Source: CG03 sp034660675 (lineage in GTDB: Bacteria; CG03). From it: a stretch of 15,717 nucleotides of DNA. The notes below the pieces were generated by a model, which made no database searches, was not told where the DNA came from, and was given only the letters and a program-made list of their open reading frames with translations. The stretch spans positions 1 to 15,717 of the forward strand of contig JAYEJT010000065.1 in the NCBI GenBank assembly GCA_034660675.1, written 5' to 3'. Below, piece by piece: positions 7,646-14,848 of this stretch; position 1 is the stretch's first letter; each line of letters begins with the position of its first letter. The position numbers were made by a program, and so were the translations under genes.

Positions 7646-7674
7646 ATATTAGCACATTGCAGAATATTATTCAA
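7646..7674 (-). promoter_or_regulatory. Promoter of the ilvC-psd-pssA-leuACD operon
   Basis: On the minus strand -35 TTGAAT (7669-7674), a 17-bp spacer and -10 TAATAT (7646-7651) predict a start near 7639 and a leader of about 30 bases. That is too short for a leader-peptide attenuator or T-box. The 9-mer TAATATTCT occurs twice 18 bp apart (7643-7651 and 7661-7669), overlapping both promoter boxes, and could be an operator or just AT-rich promoter sequence. Confidence 0.6.
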
Positions 7675-7676
7675 AT

Positions 7677-7703
7677 GGTTCAAATGGGGTCAGGTCTTGA
7701 CAT
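7677..7703. repeat. REP-like short motif at the pabBC 3' end
   Basis: The segment AAATGGGGTCAGGTCTTGAC resembles a second motif at 10033-10051 (TAATGGGGACGGTTCCTAT), sharing AATGGGG followed by a CGG/CAGG core. I recall similar strings as dispersed repeats in other environmental genomes, sometimes linked with REP-associated Y1 transposases, but could not verify this. Here it supplies the final codons and the TGA stop of pabBC. Confidence 0.35.
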
Positions 7704-9441
7704 GTGACACCAGCAACGCTTTTCTGAAACCCACAACGGCATTGGAGACATAAACGGCATCGGCGTTTTTCAAATCTCCGGGGCAAAGGTTTTTTTCTCT
7801 GGCTTTCCCGTCGGCTAAAAGTTTTTGCCTTATTGTACCTTTCAGAAGGCCGCAGGAGGCCGGCGGCGTGTAGATACACCCTTTCTTCTCAACGTACACA
7901 TTTGTAACAGCGCCCTCCGTAACGAGGCCTTTTTCGTTGACAAAAACAAGGTCAAAAAAACCTTTCTTTCTCGCCGCGGCTAACTCTGTGTCAAAAAGCG
8001 CCCTTTCTGTTGTTTTGTGATACAAAAATCTGTTGGACGAATCAACTTTCCGCCCGCAAAATAAAAGTTTCAGGGCACGCGGCGCAAACGCCCGTCCGGC
8101 TGTCACTGAGACATTTCCGTTCTCAGAAAGCAGAACTCTTATTTTCCGTCGTCCGTGCGGGAGTTTGCAGATTTTACCCGATAAAACACCGCGAATTTTT
8201 TTATCATTAAAATAAAAACCGAAATACGCTGCTGACCGCCGCATTCGATCCAAATGAGCAGATAAATTTTTGAGCTTACCGTCAAAAAGCAAACTTTCTA
8301 TAAGACAAAAGTTTTTGCGCTCTTTCGTTAGAAAATCAGCTTTAAGAACACATTCCGCATATTCTTCCAAGGGTTTGGAATCGTAAACAACGCCGCTGCC
8401 GACACCCATTTCCCCAGACCCGCCGCGCAGAAGAACGGTTCTAATCGGCACATTGAAAACCGCTTTTCCTCCGGGAGCAAGAAAACCGACCGCTCCGGTG
8501 TAAACATTCCTCTTCTCCGTTTCAAGTTCCCGTAGAATCTCCATGCTTCTTATTTTCGGAGCGCCGGTAACCGAACCCGACGGAAAAATGTTTCTTATTA
8601 TATCGTAAAAACTCACGCCCCCCCGAATTCCGGCGTTCACGGTTGAAGTCATCTGAAAAAGAGTGCCATATTTTTCCACCTCAAAAAGTTTCTTCACCAT
8701 GACCGTTCCGGGAACGGCTATACGCCCTAAATCGTTTCTCAAAAGATCGGTGATCATCAGATTTTCGCTTCTGTTTTTTTCATCATTAAAAAGAAATTCC
8801 GCCTGGGCTCTGTCGGATTCGTCATCAACGCCGCGGCGTGCCGTGCCTTTCATCGGCTTAACGGTTATATTTCTTCCTTTTTTTGAGAAAAAAAGTTCCG
8901 GAGAAAGAGAAATTATTTTTATTCCCCCGAAATCCAGATAAGCGGCGTACGGCGTTTTCTGTTTTTCTCTCAAATCTTCGTAAAACCCCTGAGCGCTGCC
9001 CTCAAAGCCGAATTTGTATTTCATTGTGTAATCCGCCTGATAAATGTCCCCTGCCCGGATAAGTTTTTTTATCTTTCTCACCGATGAAAGATACTCTCTT
9101 TTTGAAACATTCAGCTTCAAATTTTTTATTCTAAACTCTTTTTTTCCGTAGAGGCGGATTGGATCAACATCTCTTATTTCAGCTTTTTTATAAACAGCAA
9201 AAAGTGCGAGGGGAAAACCCGCGCGCGGCATTCCGCCGAAACAGTTTTCAAGAGCATAGCCGAATTCATAACTGATAAAACCCGCGACATAATATTTTTC
9301 GGAAAGCTTTTCCACCTCACCGAAGAAGCTGTCAGATAGAGCCGGGCTTTTCAGCTCAATAACCCTGACCGGATTTTTAAAATAATACGATTTTCCTGTC
9401 CCTCCCGTATTTGACAGAGTTTCAAACCGGGAATGTGTCAT
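7690..9441 (-). CDS. pabB-pabC: Fused aminodeoxychorismate synthase component I / aminodeoxychorismate lyase
   Basis: This bifunctional protein of 583 residues makes p-aminobenzoate for folate. Residues about 1-370 are PabB: SENLMITDLLRNDLGR (225-240), FPSGSVTGAPK (286-296) and KPMKGTARRG (195-204). Lys198 in that last motif is the PabB nucleophile, where anthranilate synthase has Ala. Residues about 375-580 are the PLP-dependent lyase PabC: K476 in YHKTTERALFD and E509 in VTEGAVTN. Such fusions occur in several bacterial groups. The glutaminase PabA is not in the window. The ATG overlaps the upstream hydrolase stop as ATGA, indicating coupling. The last residues (SHVKT) come from a repeat-like motif, so the natural C-terminus may have been replaced. 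Confidence 0.93.
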   Translation of the reverse strand: MTHSRFETLSNTGGTGKSYYFKNPVRVIELKSPALSDSFFGEVEKLSEKYYVAGFISYEFGYALENCFGGMPRAGFPLALFAVYKKAEIRDVDPIRLYGKKEFRIKNLKLNVSKREYLSSVRKIKKLIRAGDIYQADYTMKYKFGFEGSAQGFYEDLREKQKTPYAAYLDFGGIKIISLSPELFFSKKGRNITVKPMKGTARRGVDDESDRAQAEFLFNDEKNRSENLMITDLLRNDLGRIAVPGTVMVKKLFEVEKYGTLFQMTSTVNAGIRGGVSFYDIIRNIFPSGSVTGAPKIRSMEILRELETEKRNVYTGAVGFLAPGGKAVFNVPIRTVLLRGGSGEMGVGSGVVYDSKPLEEYAECVLKADFLTKERKNFCLIESLLFDGKLKNLSAHLDRMRRSAAYFGFYFNDKKIRGVLSGKICKLPHGRRKIRVLLSENGNVSVTAGRAFAPRALKLLFCGRKVDSSNRFLYHKTTERALFDTELAAARKKGFFDLVFVNEKGLVTEGAVTNVYVEKKGCIYTPPASCGLLKGTIRQKLLADGKAREKNLCPGDLKNADAVYVSNAVVGFRKALLVSHVKT

Positions 9442-10031
9442 ACATGAAACTTTTTTTCAGTCCGCACTGTCGTACAGGGACCGTGACCCGGAAAAAGTTT
9501 CGTTTCCGGCGGAAAAACCAGAAGCTTTTCGCGTATGGAGCGCATCAGGGTTTCGTAGTTCCCCGTCGGCAGGTCCGTCCGCCCGAGGCCGCCCGCAAAA
9601 ACGGTGTCGCCGGTAAAAACGCCATCCTCTGTTTCTATGGAAATCCCGCCGGATGTGTGGCCGGGTGTAAAAATTATTCTAAGTTTCTTCCCTGTGTCCG
9701 CAACAACTTCGCCCTCATCCAGCCAGCCGCTGATATCGGGAAATTCCAGGCCCTCCATGGCAGACAGATTAACTTCCGGACGAAAGCACACCTCTTTTGC
9801 CGGAACGCCCATATAAATTTTACAGCCGGTTTTTTTTATCAGATCAGGAGCTCCCGCCCAGTGATCCACATGGGAATGCGTCAGAATCACGGATATTTTT
9901 TTTATTCCCTTTTCATCAAGAATGTCAATAATTTTTTCCGCTTCCACACCGGGGTCTATAACAAAAGCGAAATCCCCCCTGTCAAGAATGTAGCAGTTGG
10001 ACTGAAAACCTTCCGGTTCTATGTAAACCAT
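9438..10031 (-). CDS. Metallo-beta-lactamase-fold hydrolase (glyoxalase II-like)
   Basis: The protein is a 197-residue soluble binuclear-metal hydrolase of the glyoxalase II-like YcbL/GloB2 type. Metal ligands are H52, H54, D56 and H57 in THSHVDHW, H125 in TPGHTSGG, D142 in FTGDTVFAGGLGRTDLP and H183 in FPGHGPC. All are intact, so activity is expected on a thioester or similar substrate; the exact substrate cannot be read from sequence. The protein is shorter than classical glyoxalase II, which has an extra C-terminal helical domain. The ATG at 10031 lacks a good ribosome-binding site, and the repeat-like motif lies immediately upstream. The stop overlaps the pabBC start by four bases, an arrangement that may reflect only operon packing. 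Confidence 0.9.
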   Translation of the reverse strand: MVYIEPEGFQSNCYILDRGDFAFVIDPGVEAEKIIDILDEKGIKKISVILTHSHVDHWAGAPDLIKKTGCKIYMGVPAKEVCFRPEVNLSAMEGLEFPDISGWLDEGEVVADTGKKLRIIFTPGHTSGGISIETEDGVFTGDTVFAGGLGRTDLPTGNYETLMRSIREKLLVFPPETKLFPGHGPCTTVRTEKKFHV

Positions 10032-10055
10032 TTAATGGGGACGGTTCCTATTACC
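10029..10055. repeat. REP-like short motif upstream of the hydrolase
   Basis: TAATGGGGACGGTTCCTAT (10033-10051) fills most of the 44-bp gap between the transglycosylase stop and the hydrolase start. It resembles the motif at 7677-7703. On the coding strand GAAGG lies upstream of the motif, too far from the ATG to work as a Shine-Dalgarno sequence, so an insertion may have pushed it away. Confidence 0.35.
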
Positions 10056-10075
10056 TTCTTGTCTGCAAACTGATT

Positions 10076-11335
10076 TCAACGGTATATTTTGAGTTTCTGC
10101 CCCGGATAAATAAAGTGTCTGCGGGCGATGCGATTCCATTTTTTGAGTTTTCTGACAGACACTTTGTATTTCCTGGCTATTGTAGAAAGATTGTCACCGC
10201 GCCGCACCCTGTAAACAACAACCCTGTGTTCTCTCGCGCGCATTTCTTTTTTTGAAAGATATTTTTGCTTTTCGGACAAGCGTGAAAAATTTTTGACAAA
10301 AAGCGCGGATTTTCCGACCGGCAGTTTCAAAGGATAAGGGAGCATATTCGGCGGCGTGCACTGCCTTGAAAGCTCGGGGTTGAGCGCTATAAGGTCTTTC
10401 TGACCGCATCCGGCGCACTTTGCCGCGCGCTTCAAATCCACAGGGCCGTAAACATCCACGATCTCATATCTAATCTTATTGTTTGTGTCATCGGAGAACC
10501 CGAAGATCAGCGGGTCTTTTGATATCATCACTGCCGCTATGATTTTCGCGACATAATTTTCGGTTTCTCCCGGAAGATATAAATCCCAGAAATTTTTTGT
10601 GCCCTGTTTCTTTATTGCTCTTTTAACCCTGTTCGGACCGCAATTATAAGCGGCTAAAGCCAGATACCAGTCGCCGAATCTATCATTCAGCTCTTTCAGC
10701 ATTTTTGCGGCGGCCTTTGTTGATTTCACAGGATCCCGCCTCTCGTCATACCAGTGATTCCTCTCCAGGCCGAATATTTTCCCTGTCGGTTTTATGAACT
10801 GCCACAAACCCACAGCGTTGGCCTTTGACACGGCAAAAGGATAAACACCGCTCTCTATTATGGGAACACAAGCGAGCTCCTCCGGCATGTCATTGGCTAT
10901 GAGTATTTCTTTGAACATGTGAACATAATTCCCGCTTCTCTCAAGCCATTTCCCAAAATGAACTTTCCCGTTTCCGGTGTAATAAACCAGCCACTTCTCA
11001 ACCCGGTCGTTAAATTCCAGGGGGAAATCAGAATCTTTCTTTTGGGGATAGAGTTTCCGCGCGGCTTTCAGCCGCAATCTGCATATCGAATCCATCAGCT
11101 TGTCATAGTAATCAAGTTCTTCTGATTTCATTGAATTTCTGTCTGCTGTCAGCAGTGTTTTCAGCGCGTAATCGCAAAGAGTGGCCGACTGGGAGTAATC
11201 GCCGACATGGTAAAATTCCTCAGCGGAATCATGATAATGCGCGACATAAATAATATCAAATTTCGCCGCGCCGTAATTTACCGAGGCACAACCCTGAAAA
11301 AAAACTAAAAAGAACGCCGCAACAACAAATTTCAA
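10076..11335 (-). CDS. Membrane-bound lytic murein transglycosylase, MltD-like, with LysM
   Basis: A 419-residue peptidoglycan-cleaving lipoprotein. The N-terminus MKFVVAAFFLVFFQGC is a short lipoprotein signal with the acylated Cys at 16, so it is anchored at the inner face of the outer membrane or in the periplasm. The SLT domain (about 145-270) has catalytic E161 in PIIESGVYPFAVS, then AVGLWQFIKPTG (174-185) and LALAAYNCGPNRV. One LysM repeat closes the protein (about 372-418, YRVRRGDNLSTIARKYKVS...YPGQKLKIY). The start is a TTG at 11335, chosen because it gives a correct signal peptide; the ribosome-binding site is weak. It begins 14 bases after etfA, so it probably depends on transcription from the upstream genes. 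Confidence 0.93.
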   Translation of the reverse strand: MKFVVAAFFLVFFQGCASVNYGAAKFDIIYVAHYHDSAEEFYHVGDYSQSATLCDYALKTLLTADRNSMKSEELDYYDKLMDSICRLRLKAARKLYPQKKDSDFPLEFNDRVEKWLVYYTGNGKVHFGKWLERSGNYVHMFKEILIANDMPEELACVPIIESGVYPFAVSKANAVGLWQFIKPTGKIFGLERNHWYDERRDPVKSTKAAAKMLKELNDRFGDWYLALAAYNCGPNRVKRAIKKQGTKNFWDLYLPGETENYVAKIIAAVMISKDPLIFGFSDDTNNKIRYEIVDVYGPVDLKRAAKCAGCGQKDLIALNPELSRQCTPPNMLPYPLKLPVGKSALFVKNFSRLSEKQKYLSKKEMRAREHRVVVYRVRRGDNLSTIARKYKVSVRKLKKWNRIARRHFIYPGQKLKIYR

Positions 11336-11349
11336 AAGGACGAATCCGC

Positions 11350-12564
11350 TCAGTTGCCTGATTGTTCTATTTCCCTGATGATTGCCGGAATGACTTCAAA
11401 AAGATCGCCGACAATGCCATAATCCGCAACCTGGAATATGGACGCGTTGCGGTCTTTGTTGATTGCCACAATAACATCAGATGACTGCATACCCACAAGA
11501 TGCTGTATGGCTCCGGAAATTCCGCAGGCTATGTAAAGTTTGGAACAAACGGTGCGGCCCGTCTGCCCCACCTGGTGAGAGTACGGGATCCAGCCGGCAT
11601 CAACGACGGCGCGCGACGCTCCCACGGCTCCGGCAAGAGTCCCGGCAAATTTCTCTATGATTTCAAAACCCTCGGCAGAACCGACACCGCGGCCGCCTGA
11701 GACTATTATATCAGCATCGGCAAGATTTACCTGCTGACTGACATCTTTGACAAACTCTTTTATGTTCATGTTGCGGTCTATGCCCTCAGGCATAGAAAAA
11801 TCTATGACTTCGCCTTTCCTTGCCGCATCCGGCTCAAGGGGCTTAAACACTTTGTGCCTGACTGTGGCCATTTGGGGCCTGTTGTTGCCTGAAAGAATTT
11901 CCGCCATTATATTACCGCCAAAAGCCGGGCGGGTCTGAACAAGAAAACCGTTTGAATCAATATCCAGCCCCGTGCAGTCAGCGGTGAGGCCGCATTTCAA
12001 ACGCCCCGATATTCGAGAAGCTATACCTCTGCCCGCCGCTGTCGCGCCAAGAAGCACGATTTCGGGCTTGTACTCTTTGATCATAGCCGAGATTGTTTCA
12101 ACGTAAACGGTATCATAAAAATCTTTAAGCAGTTGGTTTTCACAGGCAATGACTTTGTCCGCGCCGGCGCTTATGAGTTCGGGGGCTTTCTCTTTTATGC
12201 CGCTGCCCAGCAAAACACAGCCCATATATGTGTTTCTTTTTTCAGCGAGCTCTTTTCCCTTGCCCATGAGTTCAAAAGTTACGCCGTGAAACTGCCCTTC
12301 GGACATTTCGGCAATGACCCACACCCCCTTGTATATGCTTAAATCTTCAGTGGGCTTTTTCTCTTCTTTTTTTATGGTAATGGCATTGAAGGGGCAAGCT
12401 TTCACACAGGCGCCGCAAAGCGTGCAGGCCGGGGATATAACGGCTATCCTTTTAAACTTCGGATGCTCTTTTTTCCTGTCCTCTATCGTTATTGCCCCGA
12501 AAGGACAGCCCTTGGCGCAAATACCGCAACCCGAACATTTTGACGAATCTACTCTTATTCCCAT
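11350..12564 (-). CDS. etfA: Electron transfer flavoprotein alpha subunit with N-terminal 2[4Fe-4S] ferredoxin domain
   Basis: The 404-residue protein fuses an eight-cysteine ferredoxin domain to EtfA. Cysteines C10, C13, C16, C20 and C47, C50, C53, C57 predict two [4Fe-4S] clusters. EtfA proper begins near residue 78, and the C-terminal FAD-binding part includes SGGRGVG (about 290-297) and the EtfA signature around YIACGISGAIQHLVGMQ. Ferredoxin-fused alpha subunits occur in bifurcating systems such as caffeyl-CoA reductase (CarE) and Etf-linked lactate dehydrogenase of acetogens, which supports anaerobic metabolism. The ATG follows the etfB TAA after one base (TAATATG) and lacks its own ribosome-binding site, so it is coupled to etfB. 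Bifurcation itself is inferred from architecture. Confidence 0.95.
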   Translation of the reverse strand: MGIRVDSSKCSGCGICAKGCPFGAITIEDRKKEHPKFKRIAVISPACTLCGACVKACPFNAITIKKEEKKPTEDLSIYKGVWVIAEMSEGQFHGVTFELMGKGKELAEKRNTYMGCVLLGSGIKEKAPELISAGADKVIACENQLLKDFYDTVYVETISAMIKEYKPEIVLLGATAAGRGIASRISGRLKCGLTADCTGLDIDSNGFLVQTRPAFGGNIMAEILSGNNRPQMATVRHKVFKPLEPDAARKGEVIDFSMPEGIDRNMNIKEFVKDVSQQVNLADADIIVSGGRGVGSAEGFEIIEKFAGTLAGAVGASRAVVDAGWIPYSHQVGQTGRTVCSKLYIACGISGAIQHLVGMQSSDVIVAINKDRNASIFQVADYGIVGDLFEVIPAIIREIEQSGN

Positions 12565-12565
12565 A

Positions 12566-13351
12566 TTATATCAGCTGCAAATGCTTGAGCTCCTCCGTGA
12601 TTTCCTTCGCCTGCTGAGATATTTCTCCCGAGAGCATTCTGCCCGAAGTCTTTTGAGGAGGCGCAAAAATTTTTCTCACCCACGTCGGGGACCCGGGCTG
12701 ACCTATTCTGTCCATCTCGCAGGCAATATCCGCGGCCGTCCAAACGGGGATTTCGGCTTTTCTTGCCTTCATTTTTCCTCTCAGCGACGGCAGACGCGGC
12801 GTGTTTATATCTTTTACAACAGTGATAAGAACGGGAAGCTTCACCTCAATGACCTGAAAACCCGTTTCCAGCATTCTCTCCAAAATTACAACGCCATCTT
12901 TCACCTCTCTGATCTTTTTTACATATGTAACGCAGGGAATTCCCAGCTCTTCGGCTATTCCGGGTCCGACCTGCGCCGTGTCGCCGTCAATGGCCTGATA
13001 ACCGCATAAAATCATGTCATATTCGCCTATTTTTTTAACGGCCCTTGCCAGCGTATACGAGGTAGCAAGCGTATCCGACCCGCTGAAATTTCTGTCAGAA
13101 AGCAGCACGCCCTCGTCAACGCCCACAGAAAGCGTTTCTTTAAGGGCCTCCGCGGCTTGAGGCGGCCCCATGCTCAGAGAGGTAACATTTCCGCCGAATT
13201 TTTCTTTGAGAGTCACCGCTTCTTCAACGGCATAGAGATCAAAAGGATTAATGATGGCTTCGACACCTTCTCTCACAAGAGTGTTGGTTTCGGGATTTAT
13301 TTTAACATCCGTCGAGCCCGGCACCTGTTTTACGCAGACAATCAAATTCAT
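12566..13351 (-). CDS. etfB: Electron transfer flavoprotein beta subunit
   Basis: EtfB of 261 residues forms a heterodimer with the adjacent EtfA and carries a nucleotide or second flavin site. The family opening MNLIVCVKQVPGSTDVKI, the central GYQAIDGDTAQVGPGIAEELG (about 117-137) and the recognition-loop segment LPSLRGKMKARKAEIPVW (about 189-206) are all present. It lies 13 bases behind the acyl-CoA dehydrogenase stop, with GAGGG about 10 bases before the ATG. In the bifurcating Etf class EtfB binds NADH; the pairing with ferredoxin-fused EtfA makes that class likely, but I cannot confirm it residue by residue. Confidence 0.95.
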   Translation of the reverse strand: MNLIVCVKQVPGSTDVKINPETNTLVREGVEAIINPFDLYAVEEAVTLKEKFGGNVTSLSMGPPQAAEALKETLSVGVDEGVLLSDRNFSGSDTLATSYTLARAVKKIGEYDMILCGYQAIDGDTAQVGPGIAEELGIPCVTYVKKIREVKDGVVILERMLETGFQVIEVKLPVLITVVKDINTPRLPSLRGKMKARKAEIPVWTAADIACEMDRIGQPGSPTWVRKIFAPPQKTSGRMLSGEISQQAKEITEELKHLQLI

Positions 13352-13364
13352 AGCCAGCCAGCCC

Positions 13365-14513
13365 TCAGCGATATTCTTTCAACAGAGCATTCGCGATCTC
13401 ATTTCTCTGTATCTGATTGGTGCCCTCGTATATCTGTGTTATTTTGGCGTCACGGAAACGGCGCTCCGTGGGATAATCTTTCATGTAACCGTAACCGCCC
13501 ATAACCTGTATGGCGTTCGTTGTCACTTCCATGGCGGCATCCGAAGCGAAAAGCTTGCTCATGGAAGCTTCTTTTTTAAAATTTTTGCAACCGGCATCTA
13601 TCATTTTTGCCGTTTGATAAATCAAAGCTCTGGCGGCTTCGGTCTTCGTCGCCATATCGGCTAAAAGATGCGCAACAGCCTGAATAGATGAAATAGGCGC
13701 CCCGAACTGTATTCTTTCGCGTGAATACTTCGCGGCGTCATCAAGCGCGCCCTGAGCTATACCCAGCGCCTGCGAAGCCACCCCGGGACGGGAATTATCA
13801 AGCGTTTGAAGGGCAACGATAAAACCCATGCCTTCCCTTGATATCAGATTCTCTTTCGGTATGCGGCAGTCGGTGAAAACAATCTCTCTGGTTGAGGATG
13901 ACCGTATTCCCAGTTTTTTTTCTTTCTTGCCGAAGGAAAATCCGGGGGTACCCTTCTCCACTATAAAAGCGGAAGCGCCTCTGGATCCCTTTGAGGGGTC
14001 GGTCTTGGCTATCACCGTGTAAAGATGAGCATCACCGCCGTTTGTTATAAAGCATTTGCTTCCGTTGAGAATATACGAATCACCGTCTTTGACGGCAGTG
14101 GTTTTCATAGCACCTGCGTCAGAACCGGCTCCGGCTTCGGTAAGGCCGAAAGCTGTGATTGTTTTTCCCGACGCAATACCTGGAAGAAACTTCTTTTTCT
14201 GTTCCTCGGTGCCCATGAGAAGAATAGGGAGCGTGCCCAAACCCGTTGCAGCAAGCGCCAGACCTATGCCCGCGTCGTAGCGGCACAGTTCTTCAACAAC
14301 CAGCACCTGCTCAAAAGCGCCAAAGCCAAGGCCTCCGTAAACTTCCGGAATAGCCACACCGCAAAGATCGGATTTGGCGAATTCCTCGTAGACCTCGGTT
14401 GGAAAACGCTCGTTCTCGTCGCATTCTTCCATTACCGGCACTATTTTTTCTTTGCCGACAAGACTTGCTATTTCAACTATTTCTTTTTGTTCCTCAGTTA
14501 AAAAGTAATCCAT
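13365..14513 (-). CDS. Acyl-CoA dehydrogenase (butyryl-CoA dehydrogenase type)
   Basis: A 382-residue FAD acyl-CoA dehydrogenase. Both family signatures are present: FGLTEAGAGSDAGAM in the first half and QVMGGYGYMKDYPTERRFRD near the C-terminus. The catalytic base is E363 in IYEGTNQIQR, the position used in short- and medium-chain enzymes. A strong GGAGG (14518-14522) lies four bases before the ATG. With etfB and ferredoxin-fused etfA directly behind, it probably works as an enoyl-CoA reductase (butyryl-, acryloyl- or arylacryloyl-CoA), possibly coupled to ferredoxin reduction. A conventional catabolic dehydrogenase is the alternative. Chain-length specificity cannot be decided here. Confidence 0.94.
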   Translation of the reverse strand: MDYFLTEEQKEIVEIASLVGKEKIVPVMEECDENERFPTEVYEEFAKSDLCGVAIPEVYGGLGFGAFEQVLVVEELCRYDAGIGLALAATGLGTLPILLMGTEEQKKKFLPGIASGKTITAFGLTEAGAGSDAGAMKTTAVKDGDSYILNGSKCFITNGGDAHLYTVIAKTDPSKGSRGASAFIVEKGTPGFSFGKKEKKLGIRSSSTREIVFTDCRIPKENLISREGMGFIVALQTLDNSRPGVASQALGIAQGALDDAAKYSRERIQFGAPISSIQAVAHLLADMATKTEAARALIYQTAKMIDAGCKNFKKEASMSKLFASDAAMEVTTNAIQVMGGYGYMKDYPTERRFRDAKITQIYEGTNQIQRNEIANALLKEYR

Positions 14514-14575
14514 CTATCCTCCGATGACTCCAAGACAAAAACAATTTTGCGTATTTCACGGAACACCGTTTCGCG

Positions 14576-14603
14576 AAAAATTTGGTGGCGGGGACAGGAT
14601 TCG
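14576..14603 (-). repeat. Exact copy of the tRNA-fMet 3' end (direct repeat with 14754-14781)
   Basis: Twenty-eight bases are identical to 14754-14781, offset by 178 bp in the same orientation. They cover the tRNA from the T-loop (CGAATCC) to CCA plus seven bases beyond. This T-loop-to-3'-end span is the part of tRNA genes commonly used as an attachment core by tyrosine integrases, so the pair could be attL/attR of a decayed element. Confidence 0.7.
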
Positions 14604-14713
14604 CCCACAAGTAAATTCCCTGACGGAAATTTCTCGCGGACCGCCCCTCGCGGCGCTCGCCTTTCCTCGCTTTCGCTCGTCAAACTCGCGCATCGCTGCG
14701 GTCTTCTAATCCT

Positions 14714-14743
14714 GCATGATAGCCAAGCAGTTGGCTATCATGC
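14714..14743. repeat. Perfect 13-bp inverted repeat
   Basis: GCATGATAGCCAA and TTGGCTATCATGC are separated by GCAG. The stem lies about 18 bases behind the tRNA CCA end. It could help 3'-end formation of the tRNA transcript, but on the minus strand it is followed by AGGATTAG rather than a T-run. Confidence 0.7.
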
Positions 14744-14760
14744 CGCCTCTTTTAAAAATT

Positions 14761-14837
14761 TGGTGGCGGGGACAGGATTCGAACCTGTGACCTCAAGGTT
14801 ATGAGCCTTGCGAGCTACCGGACTGCTCCACCCCGCT
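14761..14837 (-). tRNA. Initiator tRNA-fMet (CAT)
   Basis: A complete 77-base cloverleaf with encoded CCA. Anticodon CAT is at 14801-14803 in the loop CTCATAA. Initiator features are the absence of a Watson-Crick pair at 1-72 (A1 x C72; most bacteria have C1 x A72) and the purine-11/pyrimidine-24 pair A11-U24 in the D-stem. The anticodon stem has AGG/CCU at 29-31/39-41, where most bacteria have GGG/CCC. AGG/CCU is a known variant, for example in some mycoplasmas. Elongator tRNA-Met is less likely because position 11-24 and the mismatched acceptor tip both point to the initiator. Confidence 0.93.
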
Positions 14838-14848
14838 TCATTGCGCTA

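Larger units (their letters stand above)
14514..14760. other. Hairpin-rich non-coding region between tRNA-fMet and the acyl-CoA dehydrogenase
   Basis: No gene is visible in these 247 bases. It holds three inverted repeats: 14613-14632 (8-bp stem with one G-U, loop GTCA), 14639-14703 (GACCGC/GCGGTC closing a GC-rich interior) and 14714-14743 (perfect 13-bp stem GCATGATAGCCAA, loop GCAG). It also holds a copy of the tRNA 3' end (14576-14603). The interior shows CTCG at 14647, 14656, 14666, 14676 and 14685, about one per helical turn. I see no strong promoter for the downstream operon, so it may be transcribed from the tRNA promoter. None of the hairpins is followed by a proper T-run on the minus strand. 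Confidence 0.6.

Noticed and set aside
14714..14743. The 13-bp inverted repeat as an intrinsic terminator for the tRNA
   Set aside because: On the tRNA strand it is followed by AGGATTAG. On the plus strand a short T-run comes six bases later, but no plus-strand gene exists to terminate.
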